From Streptomyces sp. CB01249 (lineage in GTDB: Bacteria; Actinomycetota; Actinomycetes; Streptomycetales; Streptomycetaceae), in assembly GCF_001905735.1 (NCBI RefSeq), contig NZ_LISW01000001.1, positions 1,548,411 through 1,612,410 of the forward strand: 64,000 nucleotides of DNA. The letters run 5' to 3'. The position numbers and the translations under genes were made by a program. A model generated the notes under the pieces. That model saw only the letters and a list, made by a program, of their open reading frames with translations. It did no database searches and was not told where the DNA came from. Shown here piece by piece: positions 1 through 7,895 of this stretch; positions within the stretch are counted from its first letter, which is position 1; every line of letters starts with the position of its first letter.

Positions 1-57
1 CCCGCCGGTGCCCGCCCCCGTGCGTGTCGGTGGCCGTGCGGGGGAAGGGGAACGGCC

Positions 58-582
58 ATGGTTGAACGCATGAACGTCACCGACATCCTGACCGATGGGT
101 ACTCCCGCATCCAGGAGACCGTGCACGCGGCCGTCGAGGGCCTGGACCCCGACGCCCTCCACGCCCGGCTCGACGACGACGCCAACTCGATCGCCTGGCT
201 CGTCTGGCATCTCACCCGCGTCCAGGACGACCACATCGCGGACGCGGCCGGCACCGAACAGCTCTGGACCGCCCAGGACTGGGCCGGCCGCTTCGACCTC
301 CCCCTCCCCGCCGACGCCACCGGCTACGGGCAGAGCAGCAAGGAGGTCGCCGCCGTCCGCGTGGGCTCCGCCGATCTGCTCCTCGGCTACTACGACGCCG
401 TCCACGAGAACACGCTCGCCTACCTCCGCGGCCTGGACGGACACGCGCTGGCCCGTGTCGTGGACGAGGCGTGGGACCCGCCCGTCACGCTGGGGGTGCG
501 GCTGGTCAGCGTCCTGTCGGACGACCTGCAGCACGCGGGTCAGGCCGCTTTCGTACGCGGAGTGCTCGAACGCCGCGCATAG
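58..582 (+). CDS. DinB/DUF664-like protein, possible mycothiol-dependent enzyme
   Basis: A 174-residue all-helical protein of the DinB superfamily (DUF664 type). In actinobacteria many relatives are thiol- (mycothiol-) dependent metal enzymes such as maleylpyruvate isomerases, but the substrate here is unknown. Histidines that could form the DinB metal triad are visible at H51 (in VWHLTR), H59 and H159 (in LQHAGQ). The ATG at 58 has a purine-rich stretch (GGGGAAGGGG) just upstream; a second in-frame ATG at 70 (MNVTDI) matches the usual DinB N-terminus and may be the real start. The 3' end overlaps the convergent AraC gene by about 43 bp. Family assignment is fairly sure; function is not. Confidence 0.82.
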   Translation: MVERMNVTDILTDGYSRIQETVHAAVEGLDPDALHARLDDDANSIAWLVWHLTRVQDDHIADAAGTEQLWTAQDWAGRFDLPLPADATGYGQSSKEVAAVRVGSADLLLGYYDAVHENTLAYLRGLDGHALARVVDEAWDPPVTLGVRLVSVLSDDLQHAGQAAFVRGVLERRA

Positions 583-1361
583 TGGCCCGGGCCCGTTCCC
601 ACGATCCGCTTGAAGTGGCGGGTCAGGTGCGACTGGTCGTAGAAACCCGCCGACGCGGCGACGGCCGACGCCGGGACCCCGCTGAGCAGCAGCCGCCGCG
701 CCAGATCGACCCGCCTGCCCGTGACGTACTGGTGCGGTGCCATCCCGAACTCGCGGCTGAACGCCCGTACCAGATGGGCGTGATGGGCGTGCAGCCGCGC
801 ACCGGCCTCCTGGAGCGTGATGCCCTCGACATACGTCGCGTCGAGCAGCTCGCGCAGCCGGTGCGCGATCCTGCCGTCGTGGACGTACGGGGCCGAGCCG
901 ACCCGGTCGCCCAGGTGCTGTGCGAGCCGTTCCGCGACGAGGGCGAGCCGGCTGGCCGCCTCCAGCTCGTCACCCGGGTGCGCGAGCGTGCGGTGGAGGC
1001 TGTCGATTCGGCCGCGCAGCGCCGGGTCGTGCAGCACCGGCCGGTCCACCGCCCGGCCGATCAGCCGCTCGTCCACCTGGCCGGTGTCCAGATACAGCAC
1101 GCGTTTGCGGAAGCCCTCGGGGGTGGCCGCCGCGCCGTTGTGCGGGACGTGCGGCGGCAGCAGCGTCACCGTGTGGGTGAGCACACCGTGCTCGTGGTGG
1201 TCCAGGTCGTAGCGCACCATGCCCTCGTCCACGACCAGCAGCGTCCAGGCGTCGTGCGTGTGCATGGGGTAGGCGTGGTCGGTGAAACGCGCGTGGAAGA
1301 CCTCGGCGATCCCCTCCACGGGCGGCGACCACGCGGTGATCTCGGGACGTGCTGCGGCCAT
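540..1361 (-). CDS. AraC-family transcriptional regulator
   Basis: A 273-residue regulator with an N-terminal cupin sensor (about residues 15-150; YPMHTHDAWTLLVV and LLPPHVPHNG are typical cupin strands) and a C-terminal double helix-turn-helix (about 165-265), ending in the AraC signature SAVAASAGFYDQSHLTRHFKR. The open frame extends upstream, but the ATG at 1361 gives the normal family N-terminus. It is divergent from the DUF2000 gene at 1450 with an 88-bp gap. AraC/DUF2000 pairs are common in actinobacteria, so it probably controls that neighbour. The inducer is unknown. Confidence 0.9.
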   Translation of the reverse strand: MAAARPEITAWSPPVEGIAEVFHARFTDHAYPMHTHDAWTLLVVDEGMVRYDLDHHEHGVLTHTVTLLPPHVPHNGAAATPEGFRKRVLYLDTGQVDERLIGRAVDRPVLHDPALRGRIDSLHRTLAHPGDELEAASRLALVAERLAQHLGDRVGSAPYVHDGRIAHRLRELLDATYVEGITLQEAGARLHAHHAHLVRAFSREFGMAPHQYVTGRRVDLARRLLLSGVPASAVAASAGFYDQSHLTRHFKRIVGTGPGHYARRSSTPRTKAA

Positions 1362-1449
1362 ACGCCGATCGTACGCCGGGTGGTCGCCGCGCCCCGACGT
1401 GCAAAGTTCGTACAAGACCGGGCCCCGGCCGCCCCGGCAGGCTCGGGGC

Positions 1450-1890
1450 ATGACAGCCGATACCGCCGCAACCGCCCCCGTCCGCTTCGACACCAAGATC
1501 GCCGTGCTGCTCCGCAACGACCTGGAGACCTGGCAGCGGCTGAACGTCACCGCCTTCCTGGTCAGCGGTCTCGGTACGGCCGCCCCGGAGCTGATCGGCG
1601 AGCCCTACACGGACGCGGACGACACCCCGTACCTGCCGATGTTCCGCCAGCCCGTCATGGTCTTCGAGGGCACGAAGGAGATGCTGACCACCGCCCACAC
1701 CCGTGCTGTGGGCCGGGGCGTCGCGCTGTCCGTGTTCACCTCGGACCTCTTCGCGACGGGCAACGACCGCGACAACCGCGCCGCCGTGCGCGCGGTGCAC
1801 CGCGACTCGCTGGACCTGGTCGGGATCGCGGTGCACGGCCCCCGCAACGCGGTGGACAAGATCCTCAAGGGTGCGTCGATGCACCGGTGA
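1450..1890 (+). CDS. DUF2000 family protein
   Basis: A 146-residue protein whose N-terminus (KIAVLLRNDLETWQRLNVTA) and central MVFEGTKEML segment are typical of DUF2000, a small alpha/beta family related to peptidyl-tRNA hydrolase PTH2 folds with no proven reaction. The ATG at 1450 was chosen over upstream in-frame codons because it gives the family's usual length. It is divergent from the AraC regulator and probably under its control. A strong hairpin follows the stop codon. Confidence 0.82.
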   Translation: MTADTAATAPVRFDTKIAVLLRNDLETWQRLNVTAFLVSGLGTAAPELIGEPYTDADDTPYLPMFRQPVMVFEGTKEMLTTAHTRAVGRGVALSVFTSDLFATGNDRDNRAAVRAVHRDSLDLVGIAVHGPRNAVDKILKGASMHR

Positions 1891-1896
1891 CGACGG

Positions 1897-1929
1897 CCGC
1901 GCCGCCCGCCGGAACGAGGGGCGGCGCGG
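1897..1929. terminator. Bidirectional hairpin terminator
   Basis: Perfect 11-bp inverted repeat (CCGCGCCGCCC at 1897-1907, GGGCGGCGCGG at 1919-1929) with an 11-nt loop, between the convergent DUF2000 and polyprenyl synthase genes. No U-tract, as is usual in Streptomyces. Confidence 0.7.
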
Positions 1930-1934
1930 TGGCG

Positions 1935-2981
1935 TCACAGGGCGCGGTCCACGACGTACGGGAACAGCGTGAGCATCTCCTCCAGGGCGTCGGGCGCCGA
2001 CGCGACGCTCTCCAGGCAGGCCCGCGCCCGCTCCAGGTGGCCGTGCGCCTCCGCCGTGGCGGCGGCCCTCCCGCCGGCCTCCTCCACCAGCCCGGCGGCC
2101 CGCCGCACCGATGCCTCGTCGAGCGGGCCGCCGCGCAGCAGCGCCGCCAGCTCCGTCGCGGCCGGGCCGCCCGCGGCGAGCGCGGCGAGCACCGGGTAGG
2201 TCTTCTTGCCGCGCCCGAGGTCGCCGTGCACCGGCTTGCCCGTGACCGCGGGATCGCCCCAGATCCCCAGCACATCGTCCGCCGCCTGGAACGCCACGCC
2301 CAGGTGGCGTCCCGCCGCGGCCAGCGCGTCGGCCTCCGTGCGCCCGGCGCCCCCGAGCAGGGCGCCCAGACCGGCGGCGCAGCCCAGCAGCGCACCGGTC
2401 TTCCGCTCGGCCATCTGCCGGTACTCGTGCGCCCGCACGGCGTCGGGACCGGTCCAGGGCCGCGACTCGAAGAGCAGGTCGTCGGCCTGGCCGTGCACCA
2501 GGTCGGTGAGGGTCCCGGCGAGCAGCCGCAGCGCCGGGGCGCACTGCCTGCCCGGCGCGTCGGTGAGGGTCCGCACCGCCTGGGCGAACAGCGCGTCCCC
2601 CGCGAGGACCGCCGGACCGGTTCCGTAGGCCTTCCAGGCGGTGGCGCGCCGCCTGCGCGTCTCGTCGCCGTCCATGATGTCGTCGTGGAGCAGGGAGAAG
2701 GTGTGGATCAGCTCGACGGCGACCGCTCCGGGGACCGCGTCCCGGGCCTCCGCCCCGACGGCCTCCGCGCCGAGCACGGCCAGCGCCTGACGTAGGCCCT
2801 TGCCCTGGGCGCCCGGCACGTCGTCGCCGTCCACGCCGTCCCACCCGAGCGAGAACGCGGTGATCTCGGCGTGCCACGGATGCAGTTGGCGCACGGCCCG
2901 GGACAGGGCGGGGCGGACCAGGGCGCGGCAGCGGGCCAGGATGCGCGGTGCGGTCACCGGGGAGGCCGTCGGGGACGTCAT
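1935..2981 (-). CDS. Polyprenyl (geranylgeranyl-type) diphosphate synthase
   Basis: A 348-residue trans-prenyltransferase that should condense isopentenyl diphosphate with an allylic diphosphate. The first aspartate-rich motif is present (LLHDDIMDGD, about residue 100), as are the lysine/glutamine region (AERKTGALLG) and a second motif DDVLGIWGDP followed by a GRGKKTYPV loop. In that second motif the usual DDxxD is DDVLG. This DDVLGIWGDP-type motif is, as I recall, typical of Streptomyces prenyl synthases that include cargo proteins of family 2 encapsulins, but no encapsulin or terpene synthase gene lies nearby. The start codon overlaps the stop of the TPR gene by 4 bp, so the two are translationally coupled. 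Product chain length cannot be read from the sequence. Confidence 0.9.
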   Translation of the reverse strand: MTSPTASPVTAPRILARCRALVRPALSRAVRQLHPWHAEITAFSLGWDGVDGDDVPGAQGKGLRQALAVLGAEAVGAEARDAVPGAVAVELIHTFSLLHDDIMDGDETRRRRATAWKAYGTGPAVLAGDALFAQAVRTLTDAPGRQCAPALRLLAGTLTDLVHGQADDLLFESRPWTGPDAVRAHEYRQMAERKTGALLGCAAGLGALLGGAGRTEADALAAAGRHLGVAFQAADDVLGIWGDPAVTGKPVHGDLGRGKKTYPVLAALAAGGPAATELAALLRGGPLDEASVRRAAGLVEEAGGRAAATAEAHGHLERARACLESVASAPDALEEMLTLFPYVVDRAL

Positions 2982-4042
2982 CGCCCACCGCCCGCGTCCG
3001 CGGCCGTGTCCCCGGCCCGCTCCACGCCGAGCTCCGCGTACGCCCGGTCGACCATGTCCCGGGCGTTGAGCAGCCCGATCCGGTCGAGCGTGGCCCGCAG
3101 CGCGTCCAGGTCGGCGGCCGTCTCCCCGGCGTCCCGCCCGAGCCGGGCGAGCGACTTCACCAGGCCGAGCCGCGCCAGCGCCTCGCCCCGGGGCTCCGCC
3201 ATCGCCCGGAACTCCTCCAGCGCCCCCGCGTAGCCCTGCCGGGCCTCCTCGTGGCGTCCGGCGCGGTAGAGCACGTTGGCGCGCATCTTGTGGTTGTACG
3301 CCAGGGCGCTCGACAACTTCATCTCGCGGCAGGTGACCTCGGCCTCCGCCAGCAGTTCCAGGGCGCGGTCCGGGTCGTGGTCGCGTACGGAGATGATGTC
3401 GGCCATGCCGCGCAGCGCCCAGGCCCGGCCCCGCCGGTCGTCGGCGTCACCGGCCAGCTGGGCCGCCTCCTCGAACATCGCCAGGGCGGTGTCGAAGGAG
3501 CCGGTGTTGCGGTGGATCTGCGCGATGCCCTCCAGGGCCCAGACGGTGTGGCGCGCCTCGCCGCGTGCCCGGGCCTCGGCGAGCAGTTGCTCGTGCAGCG
3601 CGGCGACGGTCCGGTAGTCGCCCTGGATGCGCCCGGTCTCCGCAAGGCCGGCGAGCGAGTAGCCCCGGGCGACGACGTCCCCGCCCCTCTTGCCCATGTC
3701 GGCCGCCAGGCCCAGGAGCCGGAACGCGAGCCGGAGCCGGCCGCGCTGGCGGGCCAGCGTGCCGCCGCTCCACAGGGCCCAGGCCATCGCCCCGGCGTCG
3801 TCCGCCGAGCGCGCGGCGCGGTAACTCGCCTTCCACGCGGAGTCGGCGTCCCGGACCTGGCCGAGCCTGCGGTGCGCCTCGGCCACGGCGAGACCCGCAC
3901 GGGCCACTTCCCGGGCGGAGCCGGAGCGTTCGGCCTCTGCCAAGTGGCGTACGCCCTCGGCGAGTACGTCCGTGAGGGAGGCGTTCACGGACATCTTGGT
4001 GAGGGCGCCCTGGTATTCGGGCGCCAGTGCCTTGCTGTGCAT
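2978..4042 (-). CDS. Tetratricopeptide-repeat protein
   Basis: About 354 residues of alpha-helical TPR-like repeats (A-L-x-x-L/Y-G-x-A periodicity, for example GYSLAGLAETGRIQGDY, TVWALEGIAQIHRNTGSFD, AWALRGMADIISV). No enzyme motif or signal peptide is visible, so it is probably a cytoplasmic scaffold or regulatory protein. The ATG at 4042 is preceded by GAAAGG at good spacing and preferred over the GTG at 4063. It is the promoter-proximal gene of a two-gene operon with the prenyl synthase, behind the palindrome at 4081-4114. The role in isoprenoid formation is inferred from coupling only. Confidence 0.8.
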   Translation of the reverse strand: MHSKALAPEYQGALTKMSVNASLTDVLAEGVRHLAEAERSGSAREVARAGLAVAEAHRRLGQVRDADSAWKASYRAARSADDAGAMAWALWSGGTLARQRGRLRLAFRLLGLAADMGKRGGDVVARGYSLAGLAETGRIQGDYRTVAALHEQLLAEARARGEARHTVWALEGIAQIHRNTGSFDTALAMFEEAAQLAGDADDRRGRAWALRGMADIISVRDHDPDRALELLAEAEVTCREMKLSSALAYNHKMRANVLYRAGRHEEARQGYAGALEEFRAMAEPRGEALARLGLVKSLARLGRDAGETAADLDALRATLDRIGLLNARDMVDRAYAELGVERAGDTAADAGGGR

Positions 4043-4080
4043 GGAAGCCTTTCGCGCGGGCACGGGCGGCCTCGGCCATG

Positions 4081-4114
4081 ACTATACGCTGCATGTATAC
4101 GCGCAGCGTATAGT
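4081..4114. promoter_or_regulatory. 34-bp TATACGC palindrome, probable operator/promoter
   Basis: A perfect inverted repeat with 12-bp arms (ACTATACGCTGC at 4081-4092; GCAGCGTATAGT at 4103-4114) around a 10-bp spacer that holds a third TATACGC (4096-4102). Each outer end carries a TATAGT -10-like hexamer, one per strand; the minus-strand copy faces the TPR gene starting at 4042. The AT-richness is conspicuous in this GC-rich sequence. It looks like a binding site for a dimeric repressor (GntR, TetR or similar), but no such gene is adjacent. Confidence 0.6.
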
Positions 4115-4273
4115 AGGCCGGTTCTCCGGTCCGTGCTCAGGGGGGAGGGGCGAGAGTGGTCGTGTGTGCGGCGTGCCGCCTTGCTGTGGATCAAGACCAC
4201 GGATCGGCGCCCGGGGTTGCCTCGTCCCGGGAATTGTCGTCGCAACGGTGGACCGGGCGTGCTCGTCGCCCCG

Positions 4274-5596
4274 TCAGGCGGCCCCGTCGGCCAGGTGTCC
4301 GGCGAACCAGTCGCGGGCCCGCTCGGCGACGTCGTCCAGCGTGCCCGGCTCCTCGAAGAGGTGCGTCGCGCCCGGGACGACGTCGAGCCGGTTCTCGCAG
4401 CGCAACTGCGCCTGCGCCCGGCGGTTCAGGTCCAGCACCTCGGTGTCCCGGCTCCCCACGAGCAGCAGTGTGGGGGAGCGGACCTCGCCCAGGCGGGCGC
4501 CCGCCAGATCCGGCCGCCCGCCCCGCGAGACGACCGCGCCGATGCCCGTCTCCCGGTCCGCACCCAGCACGGCCGCCGCCTGGAGTGCGGCGGCCGCGCC
4601 CGTGCTGGCGCCGAACACGCCGAGGGGCCCGGGCGCATGGGCCCGTACCCAGGCCGCGGCGTCCACCAGGCGCCCGGCGAGGGCCGAGATGTCGAAGACA
4701 TGGCCGCCCTCCGCCTCCTCGTCCGCGGTGAGCAGGTCGAAGAGCAGAGTGCCGAGACCGGCCCGGTTCAGCGCCGCGGCGACCGACCGGTTGCGCGGGC
4801 TGTGCCGGCTGCTCCCGGAACCGTGGGCGAACACCACGAGCGCCCCGGAGTCACCGGCCGGGGTGAGGGTGCCCGGCAGGTCGACCCCGCCGGCCTCCAC
4901 CAGGACGTCGCTGGTCAGCCGGGGCCCGGTCTGCCGCGCGGCCCGGGCCAGGAGCGCGACCACCTCCTCGTCCGGGGTCTGGCCGAAGTCCCGGTACCAC
5001 TCGCCCACCGCCGAGAACGCGGCCGGTGACGACAGGCAGACCAGTTCGTCCGCCTCCTTCCGCAGCCGGGCCGCCGCGGACGGCGGTGCGACCGGCACGG
5101 CCAGCACCACATGCGCGGCGCCCTGCGCCCGGGCTACCGCGCAGGCGGCGAGGGCGGTCGCGCCGGTGGCGATCCCGTCGTCCACGACGACCACGGTGCG
5201 CCCGTCGAGCGGGACGCGCGGCCGGTCGCCGCGGAACTCGCGGGCCCGGCGGCGCAGTTCGGATTCCTCCGCCTCCTGGACGGCCGCGATGTCGGAGTCC
5301 GACACCCCGGCCCGGCGCACGATGTCGTCGCTGATGATTCGGACGCCGCCCTCCCCGATGGCCCCGAAGCCCAGTTCCGGGTGGCTCGGGACGCCCAGTT
5401 TCCGGACCACGATGACGTCGAGCGGGGCGCCGAGCTCCTGAGCGACGCGGAAGGCGACCGGCACACCGCCGCGCGGGAGTCCCAGCACGACGGGATCGCT
5501 CTGCGCGAGGGGCCGGAGGGCTTCGGCGAGCCGACGGCCCGCGTCGGGACGGTCGGCGAACAGCACAGGACTCACCCCACATCGAGGTCCACGCAC
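4274..5596 (-). CDS. Phosphoribosyltransferase / alpha-beta hydrolase fusion
   Basis: A two-domain protein of about 440 residues. The N-terminal half is a type I phosphoribosyltransferase-like domain with a PRPP loop (VVVVDDGIATGATALAA, about 135-151) and a VLGLPRGGVPVA start. The C-terminal half is a dienelactone-hydrolase-like alpha/beta hydrolase with an oxyanion region (VVFAHGSGSSRHSPRN), a nucleophile elbow GASTG (serine near 329), an acid in VGSRDTEV and a histidine in PGATHLFEE. The fusion resembles mycobacterial Rv0571c-type proteins, whose substrates I do not know. The GTG at 5596 is the longest start; GTGs at 5575 or 5566 (just before LFADRPDAG) are equally plausible and the last fits the family N-terminus best. 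Confidence 0.85.
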   Translation of the reverse strand: MRGPRCGVSPVLFADRPDAGRRLAEALRPLAQSDPVVLGLPRGGVPVAFRVAQELGAPLDVIVVRKLGVPSHPELGFGAIGEGGVRIISDDIVRRAGVSDSDIAAVQEAEESELRRRAREFRGDRPRVPLDGRTVVVVDDGIATGATALAACAVARAQGAAHVVLAVPVAPPSAAARLRKEADELVCLSSPAAFSAVGEWYRDFGQTPDEEVVALLARAARQTGPRLTSDVLVEAGGVDLPGTLTPAGDSGALVVFAHGSGSSRHSPRNRSVAAALNRAGLGTLLFDLLTADEEAEGGHVFDISALAGRLVDAAAWVRAHAPGPLGVFGASTGAAAALQAAAVLGADRETGIGAVVSRGGRPDLAGARLGEVRSPTLLLVGSRDTEVLDLNRRAQAQLRCENRLDVVPGATHLFEEPGTLDDVAERARDWFAGHLADGAA

Positions 5597-5702
5597 GGCG
5601 CCCGCCCGTCTGTCGCCGGGTGACGCACGTACCTCATTCCAATCAACCGCGCTCGCCGGACCCGCGCAAATCGGCGGAAACGCACGGGATTCCGACAGCT
5701 AG

Positions 5703-5731
5703 ATGACAATGAAAACGATTGTCGTTAACGT
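5703..5731 (+). promoter_or_regulatory. Promoter with Zur-like palindrome for the 5.8-17.0 kb operon
   Basis: A vegetative-type promoter can be drawn: -35 ATGACA (5703-5708, 5 of 6 to TTGACA), a 17-nt spacer, -10 TAACGT (5726-5731). Its spacer is filled by a palindrome, GACAATGAAAACGATTGTC (5705-5723, 6-bp arms). The stretch 5710-5724 matches the actinobacterial Zur-type core TGAAAATGATTTTCA, as I recall it, at 12 of 15 positions. An operator between the hexamers is the classic repressor arrangement. The predicted transcript start near 5738 leaves a leader of about 77 nt before the GTG at 5815. The Zur assignment is inference; a Fur-family site in the wider sense is safer. Confidence 0.6.
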
Positions 5732-5814
5732 ATGCGGGGTCGGGCGCGCAGCCTGCCGGCCGTCTGCCGGCGTGTGCCCGGAATTCCGCAACCGTGCGTC
5801 CAAGAGGGGGAGTT

Positions 5815-7071
5815 GTGGCTCATCTGCTGATGGTCGAGAGCTGGGTCGGGTCGATGAGCAGACTCTTGCCCAGAGCGATCCGGGAGGGCGGGCACGAGTT
5901 CACCTTCCTCACCCGCGATCTGCACCACTACCTGCGCTCGGCACCCGAGGGCACCCGGCACCCGCTGCTCTCGGCCCGGAACGTGCTGACGGCCCCCACC
6001 AACGACCCGGAGCAACTGCTGCCGTTCGCCGAACGGGCCCACCAGGCCCTGGGTTTCGACGCCGTGGTCTCCTCCTGCGACTACTACCTGCCGCTGGCCG
6101 CCCGGATTGCGGCCCGCCTGGGCCTGCCGGGACCCGCCCCGGAGGCGATGGAGAACGCCTGCCGCAAGGACGCCACCCGGGACGTCCTCGCCCGTGCCGG
6201 AGTGCCCGGGCCGCGCTACGCGGTCTGCGCCGACTGGGCCGGAACCGCCGAGGCGGCGGCCCGGATCGGGCTGCCGCTGGTCGTGAAGCCGGTGGACCTG
6301 TGCGCGGGGATGCTGGTGCGCCGCGTGGACGACGAGACCCAGCTCGCCGACGCCCACCGCGCCCTCGCCGACTTCCCGGTCAACGCACGGGGACAGCGGC
6401 GTTCCCCCGTCATCCTGCTGGAAGAGCTGCTGCACGGTCCCGAGGTCAGCGTCGAGACCGTCACGCACCGGGGGAGGACCCGGGTGATCGGAGTGACCGA
6501 CAAGAGCGTCGGCGGCGCCCCGGCCTTCGTGGAGACCGGGCACATGTTCCCGGCCGCCCTCACCGGACAGGACGCCCGCGCGGCCCGGGACACCGCGGTC
6601 CGGGCGATCGAGGCGCTGGGCCTGGACGGCGTCGTCGCGCACACCGAGATCAAGCTGACGCCCGCCGGACCCCGTGTGGTGGAGGTCAACCCCCGCCCGG
6701 CGGGCAACCGCATCACCGAACTCGTCCGGCACGTGACCGGCATCGACCTCGCCGCCGCCTGTGTGAGCGTGGCCCTCGGCGAGGAGCCGGATCTGCGGCC
6801 GCACGACACCGGCCTGCGCAGCGCCGCCATCGGCTTCCTGGTGCCCGCCACCGGGGGAGTGCTGGACGGCATCGACGGCGGCGACACGGCCGGCGAGGCC
6901 GACGACGTGCTGGAGCTGAGCCTCGCCGCGCCCGGCACCCGGGTCACCGCCGAGGGCAGCAACAACGGATACCTCGGGCATGTGATGGCGGGCGACACCG
7001 ACGGGCCGGGCGCCCGTGCCCGCGTGGAAGCGCTGCTGGCGGGCCTCCGCCCCCGGGTGGTGTCCCGATGA
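5815..7071 (+). CDS. ATP-grasp ligase, first gene of putative metallophore operon
   Basis: A 418-residue ATP-grasp carboxylate-amine ligase, expected to activate a carboxylate as an acyl phosphate and join it to an amine, as in BacD-type dipeptide ligases. Visible motifs: the ATP-binding lysine region LVVKPVDLCAGM (about 153-164), the adenine-contact stretch VILLEELLHG (about 199), and the Mg-binding IKLTPAGPRVVEVNPRPAGN (about 280-299). The N-terminal domain (HLLMVESW) is Rossmann-like. GTG at 5815 follows an AGGGGG stretch by a short spacer; the frame is open further upstream but lacks family similarity there. It ends in an ATGA overlap with the DUF364 gene. The substrate is unknown; a small peptide or amide is the simplest inference. 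Confidence 0.88.
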   Translation: MAHLLMVESWVGSMSRLLPRAIREGGHEFTFLTRDLHHYLRSAPEGTRHPLLSARNVLTAPTNDPEQLLPFAERAHQALGFDAVVSSCDYYLPLAARIAARLGLPGPAPEAMENACRKDATRDVLARAGVPGPRYAVCADWAGTAEAAARIGLPLVVKPVDLCAGMLVRRVDDETQLADAHRALADFPVNARGQRRSPVILLEELLHGPEVSVETVTHRGRTRVIGVTDKSVGGAPAFVETGHMFPAALTGQDARAARDTAVRAIEALGLDGVVAHTEIKLTPAGPRVVEVNPRPAGNRITELVRHVTGIDLAAACVSVALGEEPDLRPHDTGLRSAAIGFLVPATGGVLDGIDGGDTAGEADDVLELSLAAPGTRVTAEGSNNGYLGHVMAGDTDGPGARARVEALLAGLRPRVVSR

Positions 7072-7895
7072 CCGCGCCCACCGCCCCGGCCCCCGGCTCG
7101 TGCGACGAGCTCGTCTCCCGCGTCCTGTCCGGCGCGTACGGGCACGACCCGAAGGCCCTCCGTGTCAGCACCGCCTTCACCACCCGCCAGTCCGTCAGGC
7201 ATACGGGACGGGCCGGCGGCTACCGCAACGAGGTCCTGAGCCTGCGCCTCGGTGCCGCCGTCGGCTCCTGCGCGGTCGAACCGGGCGAGCTGCCGGACGG
7301 CGCCGCCGACGACTGCGTCGGCACCGACGCCGCCACGCTGCTCGCCCACCCGCTGCGGCCGGTACGGATTGCCGCGCTCGACGCCTTCCTCATGCACGTC
7401 CTGCCGCATGGCCCCGCCTCGGGGGCCCGGCCGTTGCCGCTGCCCGCCGGGGGCTCCCTGGAGAAGTCGCGGGCCCGGGCGCACGCCGTCGTCGGCCTGC
7501 TCGACCTCCCGCCCGGCCGCTCGGTGCTCGTCGTCGGCGTCGTCAACTCGCTTCTGGAGGCGTTGCGCGAGCGCGGACTGCGGTACGTGCCCTGCGATCT
7601 GAAGGGCGGCACCACGGAGTGGGACGAGCCGGTACGGGGCGACGCCTCGGACCACCTCAGCCGCTGCGACGCCGTCCTCGCCTCGGGGATGACCCTCGGC
7701 AACGGCACCTTCGAACAGCTCAGGACCCACGCCCTGCGCCACGGCAAGCCCCTCGTGATGTTCGCCCAGACGGGCAGCGCGGTCCTGCCCCGGCTCATCG
7801 GTTCGGGGGTCACCGCCGTCTCCGCGGAGCCGTACCCCTTCTTCTGGCTCGACGGCGGCCCCGGCACCATCCACCAGTACGGAGGCACCCGGTGA
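7068..7895 (+). CDS. DUF364 Rossmann-like protein (putative heavy-metal chelation family)
   Basis: A 275-residue protein whose C-terminal half (SVLVVGVVNSLLEALRERG, then ASGMTLGNGTFEQLRTHA, KPLVMFAQTGSAVLP, and the ending SAEPYPFFWLDGG) is the DUF364 Rossmann-like fold, a family labelled putative heavy-metal chelation without an established reaction. The N-terminal half (FTTRQSVRHTGRAGGYRNEVLSL) is the usual extension. Its start overlaps the ATP-grasp stop (ATGA at 7068) and its stop overlaps the next start (GTGA at 7892), so it is locked into the operon. It could act in ligand tailoring or metal handling; this is inference from position. Confidence 0.8.
   Translation: MTAPTAPAPGSCDELVSRVLSGAYGHDPKALRVSTAFTTRQSVRHTGRAGGYRNEVLSLRLGAAVGSCAVEPGELPDGAADDCVGTDAATLLAHPLRPVRIAALDAFLMHVLPHGPASGARPLPLPAGGSLEKSRARAHAVVGLLDLPPGRSVLVVGVVNSLLEALRERGLRYVPCDLKGGTTEWDEPVRGDASDHLSRCDAVLASGMTLGNGTFEQLRTHALRHGKPLVMFAQTGSAVLPRLIGSGVTAVSAEPYPFFWLDGGPGTIHQYGGTR

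Noticed and set aside
1935..2981. Encapsulin cargo locus
   Set aside because: Only the prenyl synthase motif hints at it; no encapsulin shell gene or cyclase in the window.
970..2988. Long open frames opposite or alongside the real genes (here and across the window)
   Set aside because: They are shadows produced by extreme third-position GC; their translations are Arg/Pro/Ala-rich without family motifs, while the other frame gives a recognisable protein.
5597..5815. Iron box (DmdR/IdeR type) upstream of the metallophore-like operon
   Set aside because: No TTAGGTTAGGCTAACCTAA-like sequence; the visible palindrome fits a Zur-type core better, so iron control is less likely.
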